A stretch of DNA of 64,000 nt from Nioella halotolerans (GTDB lineage: Bacteria; Pseudomonadota; Alphaproteobacteria; Rhodobacterales; Rhodobacteraceae): contig QVQC01000076.1 in assembly GCA_003428585.1 (NCBI GenBank), positions 96,661-160,660 on the forward strand, written 5' to 3'. Below, piece by piece: positions 26,548-35,262 of this stretch; position 1 is the stretch's first letter, and each line of letters begins with the position of its first letter. The notes beneath the pieces were generated by a model. The model was given only the letters and a program-made list of their open reading frames with translations. It had not been told where the DNA came from and did not search any database. The translations under genes and the position numbers were made by a program.

Positions 26548-29298
26548 TCAGGCGGCGGATTTGGCAAGGTTGCGCAGCACGTAATGCAGCACACCGCCAT
26601 GTTCGATATACTCGATCTCGATCGCGGTATCGATCCGGCACTTGAGCGTGATCTCCTTCACCGTGCCATCGGCATAGGTGATCGCGCAGAGCACCTCCTG
26701 CTGCGGCTCGATCGTGTCCAGCCCCTTGATCGACACGCTTTCCTCGCCCGTCAGGCCCAGCGACTTGCGGGAGTCACCGCCGGTGAACTCGAACGGGATG
26801 ACACCCATGCCAACGAGGTTGGAGCGGTGGATGCGCTCGAAACTTTCGGCGATCACGGCCTTGACGCCCAGCAGGTTGGTGCCCTTGGCGGCCCAGTCGC
26901 GGCTGGACCCGGCGCCGTATTGTTCCCCGCCGAAGACGACAAGCGGCGTCCCCTCTTCCTGGTAGGCCATGGCGGCATCATAGATAGAGGTCTGTTCGCC
27001 GTCGGGGCCCTTGGTATAACCGCCCTCGACACCGTCCAGCATCTCGTTCTTGATGCGGATATTGGCGAATGTGCCGCGCATCATCACCTCGTGGTTGCCG
27101 CGCCGGCTGCCGTAGGAGTTGAACTCGCGCACCGGCACCTGCCGCTCGACCAGGTATTTGCCCGCCGGGGTGGATTCCTTGAAGCTGCCCGCCGGGCTGA
27201 TGTGGTCGGTGGTCACCATGTCGCCCAGAACCGCCAGAACGCGCGCGCCCTCGATGTTGGAGATCGTGCCCGGATCCTTGCCCATACCCCGGAAATAGGG
27301 CGGGTTCTGGATGTAGGTCGAGGAAGCGGGCCAGTCATACGTCTCGCCACCGGTCACCTCGACGCTTTGCCACATCTCGTCGCCCTTGAAGACATCGGCG
27401 TACTTCGACTGGAACGCCTCGCGCGTGACGGTCTGTTCGACCAGTTCGGCGATTTCCTTCTGGGTCGGCCAGATGTCCTTCATGTAGACATCGTTGCCGT
27501 CCTTGTCCTGACCCAGCGGTTCGGTCGTCAGGTCGATATTCATGTCGCCGGCGAGCGCATAGGCGACGACAAGCGGCGGCGAGGCTAGGTAGTTGGCCCG
27601 CACGTCGGGCGAAATCCGGCCCTCGAAGTTGCGGTTGCCCGACAGGACCGAGGTGGCGATCAGGTCGCCATCGGCAATTGCCTTGCTGAGTTCCGGCTGG
27701 ATCGGACCAGAATTGCCGATACAGGTGGTGCAGCCATAGCCCACAAGGTTGAAGCCGATGGCGTCCAGATGTTCCTGAAGGCCCGACGCCTCAAGATACT
27801 GCGTCACGACCTGAGAGCCGGGCGCCAGCGACGTCTTCACCCAAGGTTTGCGGTTAAGACCCAGTTCGTTGGCTTTCTTCGCCACCAGCCCCGCCCCGAT
27901 CATCACATAGGGGTTGGAGGTATTGGTGCAGGACGTGATCGACGCGATCACCACGGACCCGTCGCGCAGGGTGTAATCCTCACCATCGACAGAAACCGTC
28001 TTGCGGACATCGTTCTCGGCAATGTTCATATCCCCTTCGGCGGCCATGTCGCGCGCCTCATCCGAGATATCCATGCCACGATATTCACCGACGACCTTGT
28101 AGAAGGACTTCGATGCCTGATCGAGCGTGACGTAATCCTGCGGCCGCTTGGGACCGGAGATGGCGGGCACGATCTCGCCCATGTCGAGGTGCAGCGTATC
28201 GGTGTAGACCGGCGCGTAATCCGGCCCGCGCCAGAACCCGTTTTCCTTGGCATAGGCCTCGACCAGCGCGATGCGGTCCTCGTCGCGGCCGGTCTGGCGC
28301 AGGTAGCGCAGGGTTTCGTCATCGATGGGGAAGAAGCCGCAGGTGGCCCCGTATTCCGGCGCCATGTTGGCGATGGTCGCCCGGTCTGCCAGCGGCAGGT
28401 GGTCGAGCCCGTCGCCGTAGAATTCCACGAACTTGCCGACAACGCCCTTGGCGCGCAGCATCTCCACGACCTTGAGCACGAGGTCGGTGCCGGTGGTGCC
28501 TTCCATCATCGCGCCGGTCAGCTCGAATCCCACGACCTCGGGGATCAGCATCGAGATCGGCTGGCCCAGCATCGCGGCCTCCGCCTCGATCCCGCCGACG
28601 CCCCAGCCCAGAACCGCGACGCCGTTGATCATGGTGGTGTGGCTGTCGGTGCCGACCAGCGTGTCGGGATAGGCCACGGTCTCGCCGTTCTGGTCCTGGT
28701 CGGTCCAGACGGTCTGGGCGAGGTATTCGAGGTTCACCTGGTGGCAGATGCCGGTGCCCGGCGGCACGACGCGGAAATTGTTGAACGCGGTCTGGCCCCA
28801 CTTGAGGAAGGTGTAGCGTTCCATGTTGCGTTCATACTCGCGGTCCACGTTCATCTGGAAGGCGCGCGGGTTGCCGAAATGGTCGATCATGACGGAGTGG
28901 TCGATGACCAGGTCGACGGGATTGAGCGGGTTGATCTTCTGCGCGTCGCCGCCAAGCGCCTTGATGCCGTCGCGCATCGCGGCAAGGTCGACCACCGCCG
29001 GAACGCCGGTGAAATCCTGCATCAGGACACGGGCGGGACGGTAGGCCAGTTCCCGGTTGCCCTTGCCACCATTCGCGGCCCAGTCGGAAAACGCCCGGAT
29101 ATCGTCGAGGGTGACGGTCTTGCCATCCTCGAAACGCAGCATGTTTTCCAGCACCACCTTCAGCGCGGCGGGAAGCTTGGAGAAATCGCCAAGACCCGCG
29201 GCCTCGGCCGCGGGGATGGAGTAATAGGCAACGGACTGGTCGCCAACCGTAAGGGTCTTACGGGTCTTGGCGCTGTCCTGACCGACAGTAATGGGCAT
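26548..29298 (-). CDS. acnA: Aconitate hydratase A
   Basis: 916 residues from the ATG at 29298 (MPITVGQDSAKT), behind a GGGAGG Shine-Dalgarno sequence. Aconitase converts citrate to isocitrate through a [4Fe-4S] cluster. Seen: LMQDFTGVPAVVDLAAMRD, the substrate/cluster region VGTDSHTTMINGVAVLGWGVGGIEAEAAML in part, the cluster cysteine in ITSCTNTSNP, the paired cysteines in GCTTCIGNSG, and the swivel-domain motif GGEQYGAGSSRDWAAKG. The length is normal for alphaproteobacterial AcnA. It is divergent from ccmA; a 6-4-6 dyad lies between them at 29392-29407. Confidence 0.97.
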   Translation of the reverse strand: MPITVGQDSAKTRKTLTVGDQSVAYYSIPAAEAAGLGDFSKLPAALKVVLENMLRFEDGKTVTLDDIRAFSDWAANGGKGNRELAYRPARVLMQDFTGVPAVVDLAAMRDGIKALGGDAQKINPLNPVDLVIDHSVMIDHFGNPRAFQMNVDREYERNMERYTFLKWGQTAFNNFRVVPPGTGICHQVNLEYLAQTVWTDQDQNGETVAYPDTLVGTDSHTTMINGVAVLGWGVGGIEAEAAMLGQPISMLIPEVVGFELTGAMMEGTTGTDLVLKVVEMLRAKGVVGKFVEFYGDGLDHLPLADRATIANMAPEYGATCGFFPIDDETLRYLRQTGRDEDRIALVEAYAKENGFWRGPDYAPVYTDTLHLDMGEIVPAISGPKRPQDYVTLDQASKSFYKVVGEYRGMDISDEARDMAAEGDMNIAENDVRKTVSVDGEDYTLRDGSVVIASITSCTNTSNPYVMIGAGLVAKKANELGLNRKPWVKTSLAPGSQVVTQYLEASGLQEHLDAIGFNLVGYGCTTCIGNSGPIQPELSKAIADGDLIATSVLSGNRNFEGRISPDVRANYLASPPLVVAYALAGDMNIDLTTEPLGQDKDGNDVYMKDIWPTQKEIAELVEQTVTREAFQSKYADVFKGDEMWQSVEVTGGETYDWPASSTYIQNPPYFRGMGKDPGTISNIEGARVLAVLGDMVTTDHISPAGSFKESTPAGKYLVERQVPVREFNSYGSRRGNHEVMMRGTFANIRIKNEMLDGVEGGYTKGPDGEQTSIYDAAMAYQEEGTPLVVFGGEQYGAGSSRDWAAKGTNLLGVKAVIAESFERIHRSNLVGMGVIPFEFTGGDSRKSLGLTGEESVSIKGLDTIEPQQEVLCAITYADGTVKEITLKCRIDTAIEIEYIEHGGVLHYVLRNLAKSAA

Positions 29299-29391
29299 GG
29301 GGGGCCTCCCTCGTGTCAAACGATGTGGGTAAGTGCTGGCCTTGGCTATGCCAGTATAGACAGGCCCGATCAAGGGGGGTGCGGCGATTTT

Positions 29392-29407
29392 GTATGCCGT
29401 TGCATAC
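29392..29407. promoter_or_regulatory. Inverted repeat between acnA and ccmA
   Basis: GTATGC-CGTT-GCATAC is a perfect 6-bp dyad with a 4-bp spacer, 94 bp upstream of acnA and 120 bp upstream of ccmA. It looks like an operator for a dimeric regulator, which I cannot name. Confidence 0.45.
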
Positions 29408-29526
29408 TGATTTGAAAGCGACTCGCGGGGCCGCTGCCGGGGTTTCGCGCGGCGCCGGCAGCTGCGCTGTTTTGGATCGCGCCGGGCGCTTCCCCGCACC
29501 GGCACGATGCGCTACGGCTTGGCGCC

Positions 29527-30162
29527 ATGAGTCTCGACGTCCAGTCCCTTGCCTGCGCCCGCGGTGGCGTGCGGATCCTTGCCGGGGTCAGCTTTGCCGT
29601 CGCGCGCGGCGAGGCGCTTATCCTGCGCGGCCCCAACGGGTCGGGCAAGACGACGCTGTTGCGCACGCTGGCCGGGCTGACGCCGCCGCTGTCGGGCAAG
29701 GTGGCGGCCCCGCCCGAGGGGGTCGCCTATGCCGGGCATGCCGACGGGCTCAAGGCACAGCTTTCGGTGGCCGAGAACCTCGCCTTCTGGGCGGGGGTGT
29801 TCGGCGCGACGGGGATCAGCGCCGCCGTCGACGCCTTCGACCTCGCGGAGTTGCTGGACCGCCCGGCTGGCAACCTGTCGGCAGGGCAGAAACGGCGGCT
29901 GTCGCTGGCGCGGCTGTTGGTCACCGGGCGGCCGGTCTGGTGCCTGGATGAGCCCACCGTGTCGCTGGACGTGGACAACGTGGCCCGCTTCGCCCGCGCG
30001 GTAGGCACGCATCTGGCGGCCGGCGGCGCGGCGGTGATCGCCACCCATATCGACCTTGGCCTGCCGGGCGCGAAGAGCCTCGACATCACGCCGTTCACCC
30101 GCGCGCACCAGCCTCGCAGGCCGCATCACGACGACCCCTTCCTGTCGGAGGGCGCGCTGTGA
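29527..30162 (+). CDS. ccmA: Heme exporter ATP-binding protein CcmA
   Basis: 211 residues. The ATPase of the CcmABCD complex that releases holo-CcmE during system I cytochrome c maturation. Walker [18 protein letters not shown], the CcmA-typical [21 protein letters not shown], signature [16 protein letters not shown], Walker [13 protein letters not shown] and the H-loop histidine in IATHIDL are all visible. The stop overlaps ccmB by 4 bp. The start is set by the [15 protein letters not shown]-terminus that fits the family. Confidence 0.96.
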   Translation: MSLDVQSLACARGGVRILAGVSFAVARGEALILRGPNGSGKTTLLRTLAGLTPPLSGKVAAPPEGVAYAGHADGLKAQLSVAENLAFWAGVFGATGISAAVDAFDLAELLDRPAGNLSAGQKRRLSLARLLVTGRPVWCLDEPTVSLDVDNVARFARAVGTHLAAGGAAVIATHIDLGLPGAKSLDITPFTRAHQPRRPHHDDPFLSEGAL

Positions 30163-30815
30163 AGGGGCTTCTTCTGCGCGATCTGCGCCTTGCGATCCGG
30201 GCCGGGGGGGGCTTTGGCCTCGGTCTGGCATTCTTCCTGATCGTCACGGTGCTGATGCCCTTCGGGATCGGGCCGGAGACCGGGATCATCACCGCGGTCG
30301 CGCCGGGCATCCTGTGGGTGGGCGCGCTGCTGGCCTGCCTCCTGTCGCTCGACAGGATCTTCGCGCTCGACTGGGAAGACGGCTCGCTGGAACTGCTGGC
30401 GACGTCGCCCCTGCCGCTGGAGGCGCTGGCCGGCGTCAAGGCGCTGGCCCACTGGTTGACCACCGGCCTGCCGCTGGTCGCCGCGGCGCCGGTGCTGGCG
30501 GTGCTGCTGAACCTGCCCGTGCCGGGGTTCGGCTGGCTCATCGCGTCGCTCGCGGTGGGAACGCCGGCCCTATCGGCCATCGGCACATTCGGCGCGGCAC
30601 TGACCGTTGGGGTGAAGCGCGGCGGACTTCTTTTATCCCTTCTTGTACTGCCGCTTTACGTGCCCACGCTTCTGTTCGGGGCCGAGGTGGCGCGGCGCGG
30701 GGCGCAGGGGCTGGATGCGCTGACCCCGCTTGCCTTGCTGGCAGGGATATCGCTATTGGCGCTTGCGGCGATGCCTTTCGCCGCGGCCGCCGCCCTCCGC
30801 GTCAATCTGCGCTAG
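30159..30815 (+). CDS. ccmB: Heme exporter protein CcmB
   Basis: 218 residues with six hydrophobic helices and short loops. CcmB is the permease partner of CcmA. The family segments [32 protein letters not shown], the [25 protein letters not shown] cytoplasmic loop, and [13 protein letters not shown] are visible. The ATG overlaps the ccmA stop by 4 bp, so the two subunits are made together. ccmC follows after 56 bp. Confidence 0.95.
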   Translation: MKGLLLRDLRLAIRAGGGFGLGLAFFLIVTVLMPFGIGPETGIITAVAPGILWVGALLACLLSLDRIFALDWEDGSLELLATSPLPLEALAGVKALAHWLTTGLPLVAAAPVLAVLLNLPVPGFGWLIASLAVGTPALSAIGTFGAALTVGVKRGGLLLSLLVLPLYVPTLLFGAEVARRGAQGLDALTPLALLAGISLLALAAMPFAAAAALRVNLR

Positions 30816-30834
30816 GGGCGTGGCACGCCTACCT

Positions 30835-30851
30835 ATTGTTAGCGCAACAAT
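30835..30851. promoter_or_regulatory. Dyad between ccmB and ccmC
   Basis: ATTGTT-AGCGC-AACAAT has perfect 6-bp arms. A second, smaller inverted repeat (GGCGT-GGC-ACGCC, 30817-30829) lies just before it. The dyad is 20 bp before the ccmC start, where it could act as an operator or as an mRNA hairpin. Confidence 0.35.
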
Positions 30852-30871
30852 CGCAACGTAAGTTCGGGCGC

Positions 30872-31600
30872 ATGTCGATCTGGGAATACGCAAATCCACG
30901 CAAGTTCATGGCCACCTCGGGCGCGTTGCTGCCCTGGGTCTCCGCGCTTGCCGCGATACTGGTCGTGGGCGGCCTTGTCTGGGGGTTCTTCTTCACCCCC
31001 GACGATTTTCGCATGGGATCCTCGGTGAAGGTCATCTACATTCACGTGCCCACCGCGATCATGGGGTCGAGCGCGTGGTTCATGATGCTGGTCACGTCGC
31101 TGATCTGGCTGATCCGGCGCCACCATGTCAGCGCGCTTGCCGCCAAGGCCGCCGCACCGGTGGGCATGGTCTTTACCCTGATCGGCCTGATCACCGGCGC
31201 GATCTGGGGCCAGCCGATGTGGGGAACGTGGTGGGAGTGGGACCCGCGCCTGACCGCGTTCCTAGTGCTGTTCCTGTTCTATCTTGGCTACATGGCCCTG
31301 TGGGAGGCGATCGAGAACCCTGACGCGGCAGCCGACCTCACCTCGGTCCTGTGTCTTGTCGGCACGGTCTTCGCGGTGATCTCGCGCTACGCGCTGGTGT
31401 TCTGGAACCAGGGACTGCACCAGGGCGCGTCGCTGAGCCTCGACCCGGAGCAGAACGTGGCCGATGTCTTCGCCTACCCGCTCTGGACCTGTATCATCGG
31501 CTTTCTGTTTCTCTTCCTCGCGCTCGTGCTTTATCGCACCCGGACGGAGATTCGCGCCCGCCGCCTGAGGGCGCTTATCCAGCGCGAAAGGATGGCATGA
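30872..31600 (+). CDS. ccmC: Heme ABC transporter permease CcmC
   Basis: 242 residues from the ATG at 30872 (MSIWEYANPRKFM). CcmC presents heme to CcmE. The tryptophan-rich periplasmic WWD-type loop is seen in GAIWGQPMWGTWWEWDPRLT; conserved heme-ligand histidines lie in VIYIHVPTAIMG and NQGLHQGASLS. Six membrane helices fit the family. The stop TGA overlaps the ccmD start region (ATGATG). Confidence 0.96.
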   Translation: MSIWEYANPRKFMATSGALLPWVSALAAILVVGGLVWGFFFTPDDFRMGSSVKVIYIHVPTAIMGSSAWFMMLVTSLIWLIRRHHVSALAAKAAAPVGMVFTLIGLITGAIWGQPMWGTWWEWDPRLTAFLVLFLFYLGYMALWEAIENPDAAADLTSVLCLVGTVFAVISRYALVFWNQGLHQGASLSLDPEQNVADVFAYPLWTCIIGFLFLFLALVLYRTRTEIRARRLRALIQRERMA

Positions 31601-31755
31601 TGCCCGATCTCGGACGCTACGCAACCGAAGTCCTGTCCGCCTACGCGGTGACGTTCCTGCTTGTCGCCGTCCTGATCGGGGCCTCCGTCTGGAAGGCGCG
31701 CAAGGTGCTGCGCCAATTGCGCGAGGCCGAGAACCGCCGCGGGAGTTCGACATGA
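31597..31755 (+). CDS. ccmD: Heme exporter protein CcmD
   Basis: 52 residues (MMPDLGRYATEVLSAYAVT, then a single membrane helix FLLVAVLIGASVW and a basic tail KARKVLRQLREAENRR). CcmD is a small single-helix protein that stabilises CcmC-CcmE. Size, the GRYATEVLSAY motif before the helix, and position between ccmC and ccmG support the call. Either of two adjacent ATG codons (31597 or 31600) can be the start. It overlaps both neighbours by 4 bp. Confidence 0.9.
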   Translation: MMPDLGRYATEVLSAYAVTFLLVAVLIGASVWKARKVLRQLREAENRRGSST

Positions 31756-32336
31756 AATTCAACTGGCTCATGGCCTTGCCGCTGCTTCTGGCGGTCGGCT
31801 TCTTCGGTGTCACGGCCGCGCAACTGCTGACCACGCAGGGCGATCAGGCGCGCGGGGTGGATACCAACGCCCTGCCATCGACGCGGCAGGGCAACCCGGC
31901 GCCAACGCTCGACCTGCAACCGCTGGCCCGGTTCGAGGGGCTTGCGCGGGAAGACCTTGAGGGCAACGGCCTCATCATCCTGAACTTCTGGGCGAGCTGG
32001 TGCCCCCCCTGCCGGGCCGAGCATCCGACGCTCACGGCGCTGGCGGAGGCTGGCAATCCGCTTTTCGGCGTGAACTACCGCGACCAGCCCGCGCAGGCGC
32101 TGTCGTTCCTCGACGAACTCGGCAACCCCTATGACCGGATCGGGGCCGACCCCGAAGCGCGCACCGGGCGCGACTGGGGCGTCGTGGCGATGCCGGAGAC
32201 CTTCTTCATCAACGACGAGGGCGTGGTGGTGCTGCATTTCCGCGGTCCCGTCGTGCAGCGCAGCCTGCAAAACCAGGTGATCCCGGCGCTGGCCGAGGCG
32301 GGGTATGAGCTGCAATTGCCGGGGCAGGCAGAGTAA
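31752..32336 (+). CDS. ccmG: Thiol:disulfide interchange protein CcmG (DsbE)
   Basis: 194 residues. An N-terminal membrane anchor (LMALPLLLAVGFFGVTAAQLL) tethers a thioredoxin fold in the periplasm. The active site FWASWCPPCRAEHP keeps the apocytochrome CxxCH cysteines reduced. The CcmG-specific GVNYRDQPAQALSFLDELGNPYDRIGAD in part and the cis-proline motif GVVAMPETFFINDEG are present. It ends the ccmABCDG operon; ccmE, ccmF and ccmH are not in the window. Confidence 0.96.
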   Translation: MKFNWLMALPLLLAVGFFGVTAAQLLTTQGDQARGVDTNALPSTRQGNPAPTLDLQPLARFEGLAREDLEGNGLIILNFWASWCPPCRAEHPTLTALAEAGNPLFGVNYRDQPAQALSFLDELGNPYDRIGADPEARTGRDWGVVAMPETFFINDEGVVVLHFRGPVVQRSLQNQVIPALAEAGYELQLPGQAE

Positions 32337-32364
32337 CCTCGGCGGTCACCGGCCCCGGGGCCGC

Positions 32365-32739
32365 TCATTCGGCAAGACAGGCGTCGATCAACACCCTGTG
32401 CGCCTGCCCGACATTGCCCAGCCGGAGTCTCAGCGCCTCGGCGTCCTGTCCGGCCGCGCGGGCCACGGCAGCGACCGCCAGACGCCACGCATCCGCGAAG
32501 CTGGTGCCGGTGGCAAGTTCGTCGAGGTATGTGGCCGCGGTCGCACGATAGAGCCGGTGATCCGCGGCCGCCGTCTCTGCGGCGAGGGCTTCGGCGCTGC
32601 ACTGGCAGGCCACCTCCGGCCAGCCCTGATGACGGCACAGCGCCACCGCCGCGTCCGGCACGGACTCGGCCACGGCGCCCCAAGACAGCACCGTCGACAG
32701 CGCGGCAGCGATGACAGCCGTTCGGTCCGAAAGCCCCAT
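32365..32739 (-). CDS. Small secreted cysteine-containing protein, unknown
   Basis: 124 residues from the ATG at 32739 (MGLSDRTAVIAAALSTVLSWGAVAESV), chosen for its good signal peptide with cleavage near AVA-ES and for the upstream AGGAAAGGAAG. The mature part is a helical, alanine-rich domain. It has ALCRHQGWPEVACQCSAEAL (Cys-x8-Cys-x-Cys) and a fourth Cys near the C-terminus (IDACLAE). It has no CxxCH heme motif. It converges on ccmG with a 28-bp gap. No family recognised. Confidence 0.65.
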   Translation of the reverse strand: MGLSDRTAVIAAALSTVLSWGAVAESVPDAAVALCRHQGWPEVACQCSAEALAAETAAADHRLYRATAATYLDELATGTSFADAWRLAVAAVARAAGQDAEALRLRLGNVGQAHRVLIDACLAE

Positions 32740-32888
32740 CCCGATCTTCCTTTCCTCCTGCCTGCCCGCCACGTGGGACAGTCTCCCTGTTTTGGGCAAT
32801 GCCGCGCGCAGCGTCCAAGCAAATGTTGTGGCCATGGCGCGCATGGCCTATCCAGTCACGAAGTTATGAACAGGAAAGGACCGGCCCC

Positions 32889-34178
32889 ATGACCGACGCC
32901 CCCAGCTACGGCTTCGACACGCTTCAGATCCACGCCGGCGCCCGGCCCGACCCGGCCACCGGCGCGCGGCAGGTGCCGATCTACCAGACCACCGCCTACG
33001 TGTTCCGCGATGCCGAACATGCCGCGGCGCTCTTCAACCTTCAGGAAGTTGGCTACATCTATTCGCGCCTGACCAACCCCACCGTCGCCGCGCTTCAGGA
33101 ACGCATGGCGACGCTGGAGGGCGGCGCCGGCGCGGTCTGCTGTTCCTCGGGCCACGCGGCGCAGATCATGGCTCTGTTCCCGCTGATGGGTCCGGGGCTG
33201 AACGTGGTGGTCTCGACGCGCCTTTACGGTGGCTCGATCACGCAGTTCAGCCAAACGATCAAGCGCTTCGGCTGGTCGGCAACCTTCGTCGATTTCGACG
33301 ACATGGAAGCAGTCGCGGCGGCGATCGACGAGAACACCCGCGCAATCTTCTGCGAATCCATCGCCAATCCCGGCGGCTATGTCACCGATCTGGACGCCGC
33401 CGCGAAGGTGGCGAATGACGCGGGCCTGCCGCTGATCGTCGACAATACCTCGGCCACGCCCTACCTGTGCCGCCCGATCGACCATGGCGCGACGCTGGTC
33501 GTGCATTCGATGACGAAATTCCTCACCGGCAACGGCACCGTCACCGGCGGCTGCGTGGTGGATTCGGGCAATTTCGACTGGTCCGCCTCGGGCAAGTTCC
33601 CCTCCCTGTCCGAACCGGAGCCGGCCTATCACGGCCTCAAGTTCCACGAGACCTTCGGCCCGCTCGCCTTCACCTTCCACGGCATCGCCATCGGCCTGCG
33701 CGACCTTGGCATGACGCTGAACCCGCAGGCGGCGCATTACACGCTGATGGGGATCGAGACGCTTTCCTTACGCATGCAGCGCCATGTCGAGAACGCCGAG
33801 AAAGTCGCCGGCTGGCTGGAATCGCATCCGGCGGTAGAGGCCGTGACCTATGCCGGGCTGCCCTCCTCGCCGTCACATGAAAAGATGACGCGCATCTGCC
33901 CCAAGGGCGCGGGCGGCCTGTTCACCGTGGCGCTGAAATCGGGCTACGAGGGCTGTGTCAAATTCGTCGACAGCCTCGAGTTGTTCAGCCACGTGGCAAA
34001 CCTCGGGGACACGCGGTCGCTGGTGATCCACTCGGCCTCCACCACGCACCGGCAGTTGACGGAAGACCAGCAGGTCGCCGCCGGCGCCGCGCCGAACGTT
34101 GTGCGCATTTCCATCGGAATCGAGGATGCCGACGACCTGATCCGCGACCTCGACCAGGCGTTGAACGCGTCGGCCTGA
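32889..34178 (+). CDS. metY: O-acetylhomoserine sulfhydrylase (Cys/Met metabolism PLP enzyme)
   Basis: 429 residues from the ATG at 32889 (MTDAPSYGFDTLQIHAGARPD). The long form and N-terminus FDTLQIHAGARPDPATGARQVPIYQTTAYVF fit O-acetylhomoserine aminocarboxypropyltransferase, which makes homocysteine from O-acetylhomoserine and sulfide. PLP contacts: YSRLTNPTV, SSGHAAQI, DNTSATPYLCRP, and the Schiff-base lysine in VVHSMTKFLTGNGTVTGG. The C-terminal SLVIHSASTTHRQL is typical. It fits the downstream sulfide-producing operon. It converges on the Lrp gene at 34200 across a shared terminator. Confidence 0.93.
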   Translation: MTDAPSYGFDTLQIHAGARPDPATGARQVPIYQTTAYVFRDAEHAAALFNLQEVGYIYSRLTNPTVAALQERMATLEGGAGAVCCSSGHAAQIMALFPLMGPGLNVVVSTRLYGGSITQFSQTIKRFGWSATFVDFDDMEAVAAAIDENTRAIFCESIANPGGYVTDLDAAAKVANDAGLPLIVDNTSATPYLCRPIDHGATLVVHSMTKFLTGNGTVTGGCVVDSGNFDWSASGKFPSLSEPEPAYHGLKFHETFGPLAFTFHGIAIGLRDLGMTLNPQAAHYTLMGIETLSLRMQRHVENAEKVAGWLESHPAVEAVTYAGLPSSPSHEKMTRICPKGAGGLFTVALKSGYEGCVKFVDSLELFSHVANLGDTRSLVIHSASTTHRQLTEDQQVAAGAAPNVVRISIGIEDADDLIRDLDQALNASA

Positions 34179-34187
34179 GGCAACACC

Positions 34188-34214
34188 GGCAGGGGGCTAT
34201 CACGGCCCCCTGCC
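34188..34214. terminator. Bidirectional terminator-like hairpin between metY and lrp
   Basis: GGCAGGGGGC (34188-34197) and GCCCCCTGCC (34205-34214) pair perfectly with a 7-nt loop. The right arm covers the last codons of the convergent Lrp gene, so the structure can end both transcripts. Confidence 0.7.
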
Positions 34215-34691
34215 CCGTTCCGCCTCCGTTTCAAGCGGCAGAAGCGTGGTGGACTTGATTTCCTCCATGCTGAGAAGCGCGGTCACGTTGTGGATGCGCA
34301 CCTCGGAAATCAGCGCCTGGTAGAACCGGTCATAGGCGCGCGCATTGGGCACGCGCACCTTCAGGATATAGTCGATATCGCCGGCCAGCCGGTGCGCCTC
34401 CAGAACTTCGGGCCGGCTTTGCAGCGCGCGCAGGAATGTGTCCTGCCAGCCCGCCTCATGTTCCGAGGTGCGCACGAGGACGAAAAAACAGGCCTCCAGC
34501 CCCAATGCCTCGGCATCGAGCAGCACCGTCTGCCGCCCGATGATCCCGGCCTCGCGCATCTTGCGGATCCGGGTCCAGACCGGGGTCTTGGACGATCCCA
34601 CAACGCGCGCAATCTCTTCCAGCGACTGGCTGGCATCCTCCTGCAACGCGGCAAGGATCTTCCGGTCGAGCGTGTCGATCTGAGCGACCAT
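34200..34691 (-). CDS. Lrp/AsnC family transcriptional regulator
   Basis: 163 residues from the ATG at 34691 (MVAQIDTLDRKIL), which has an AGGTG upstream. An in-frame TTG at 34709 is less likely. The helix-turn-helix reads QSLEEIARVVGSSKTPVWTRIRKMREAGIIG, and the RAM effector domain follows: CFFVLVRTSEHEAGWQDTFLRAL in part, VLEAHRLAGDIDYILKVRV and MEEIKSTTLLPLE. Effector and targets are not known; position between metY and the cys operon makes an amino-acid or sulfur role plausible. Confidence 0.92.
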   Translation of the reverse strand: MVAQIDTLDRKILAALQEDASQSLEEIARVVGSSKTPVWTRIRKMREAGIIGRQTVLLDAEALGLEACFFVLVRTSEHEAGWQDTFLRALQSRPEVLEAHRLAGDIDYILKVRVPNARAYDRFYQALISEVRIHNVTALLSMEEIKSTTLLPLETEAERGRGP

Positions 34692-34844
34692 GTGGCACCT
34701 GTCGGACAAGGAAAGTTTTTCTGTATCGCCCCGTTCCTAAGACAGGTTTCCCAGAGCGCAAGACATTTTCAACACTCACAGGAACAAGAACACTGTTTTT
34801 CCCCTGCAGCACGGCACAGTGAACCCCCGGGCCACCACGACGGT

Positions 34845-34858
34845 TTGATACAGATCAA
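34845..34858. promoter_or_regulatory. Perfect FNR/FnrL box
   Basis: TTGAT-ACAG-ATCAA matches the FNR consensus TTGAT-N4-ATCAA at all ten defined bases. Its centre is 64 bp before the DUF6455 ATG at 34916. A weak -10 (TACTTT, 34884-34889) follows at a distance that suits activation from near -41.5 to -44. Confidence 0.8.
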
Positions 34859-34915
34859 TGCAAATGCAACGAGTATCAGCGCCTACTTTTCCCGGACCGA
34901 CATCAGGAGGACGAG

Positions 34916-35164
34916 ATGGGCTTGTTTGGCAAGATCGACGAGAGCGCCGGGCTGGTGCATGACATGGCCGACCGGCTGGATGTGGACCTGACCCATCTGG
35001 GCGGGCACAGCGCCGAGGCAACGGCCCTGAAGTATCGGCAGGTCGTGCTCTCCTGCACGGCGTGCCGCCACCACGACGCATGCCGCCACCTGCTGGACGC
35101 GAGCCCCCGGCTCGACGACGCGCCCGACTATTGCCGGAACCGCGATGTCATGGTGCGGGGCTAG
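34916..35164 (+). CDS. DUF6455 family four-cysteine protein
   Basis: 82 residues. Cys47, Cys50, Cys56 and Cys73 form C-x2-C-x5-C-x16-C (LSCTACRHHDAC, then PDYCRN), a likely metal or iron-sulfur site. The first 40 residues form a helical N-terminus (MGLFGKIDESAGLVHDMADRL). This matches the small DUF6455 proteins common in Rhodobacteraceae, of unknown function. The start follows CAGGAGG. The perfect FNR box upstream says the gene is turned on (or off) under low oxygen. It is single, divergent from lrp. Confidence 0.85.
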   Translation: MGLFGKIDESAGLVHDMADRLDVDLTHLGGHSAEATALKYRQVVLSCTACRHHDACRHLLDASPRLDDAPDYCRNRDVMVRG

Positions 35165-35262
35165 GTCCGGCGCGCATTTCCGCCGGCCGGTCGACAGCGC
35201 GTGCCAAGGGCGAGCGCCGCATCGAACGGATGGCCGCAAATCCAGGGGGGATTGGAACTTTG

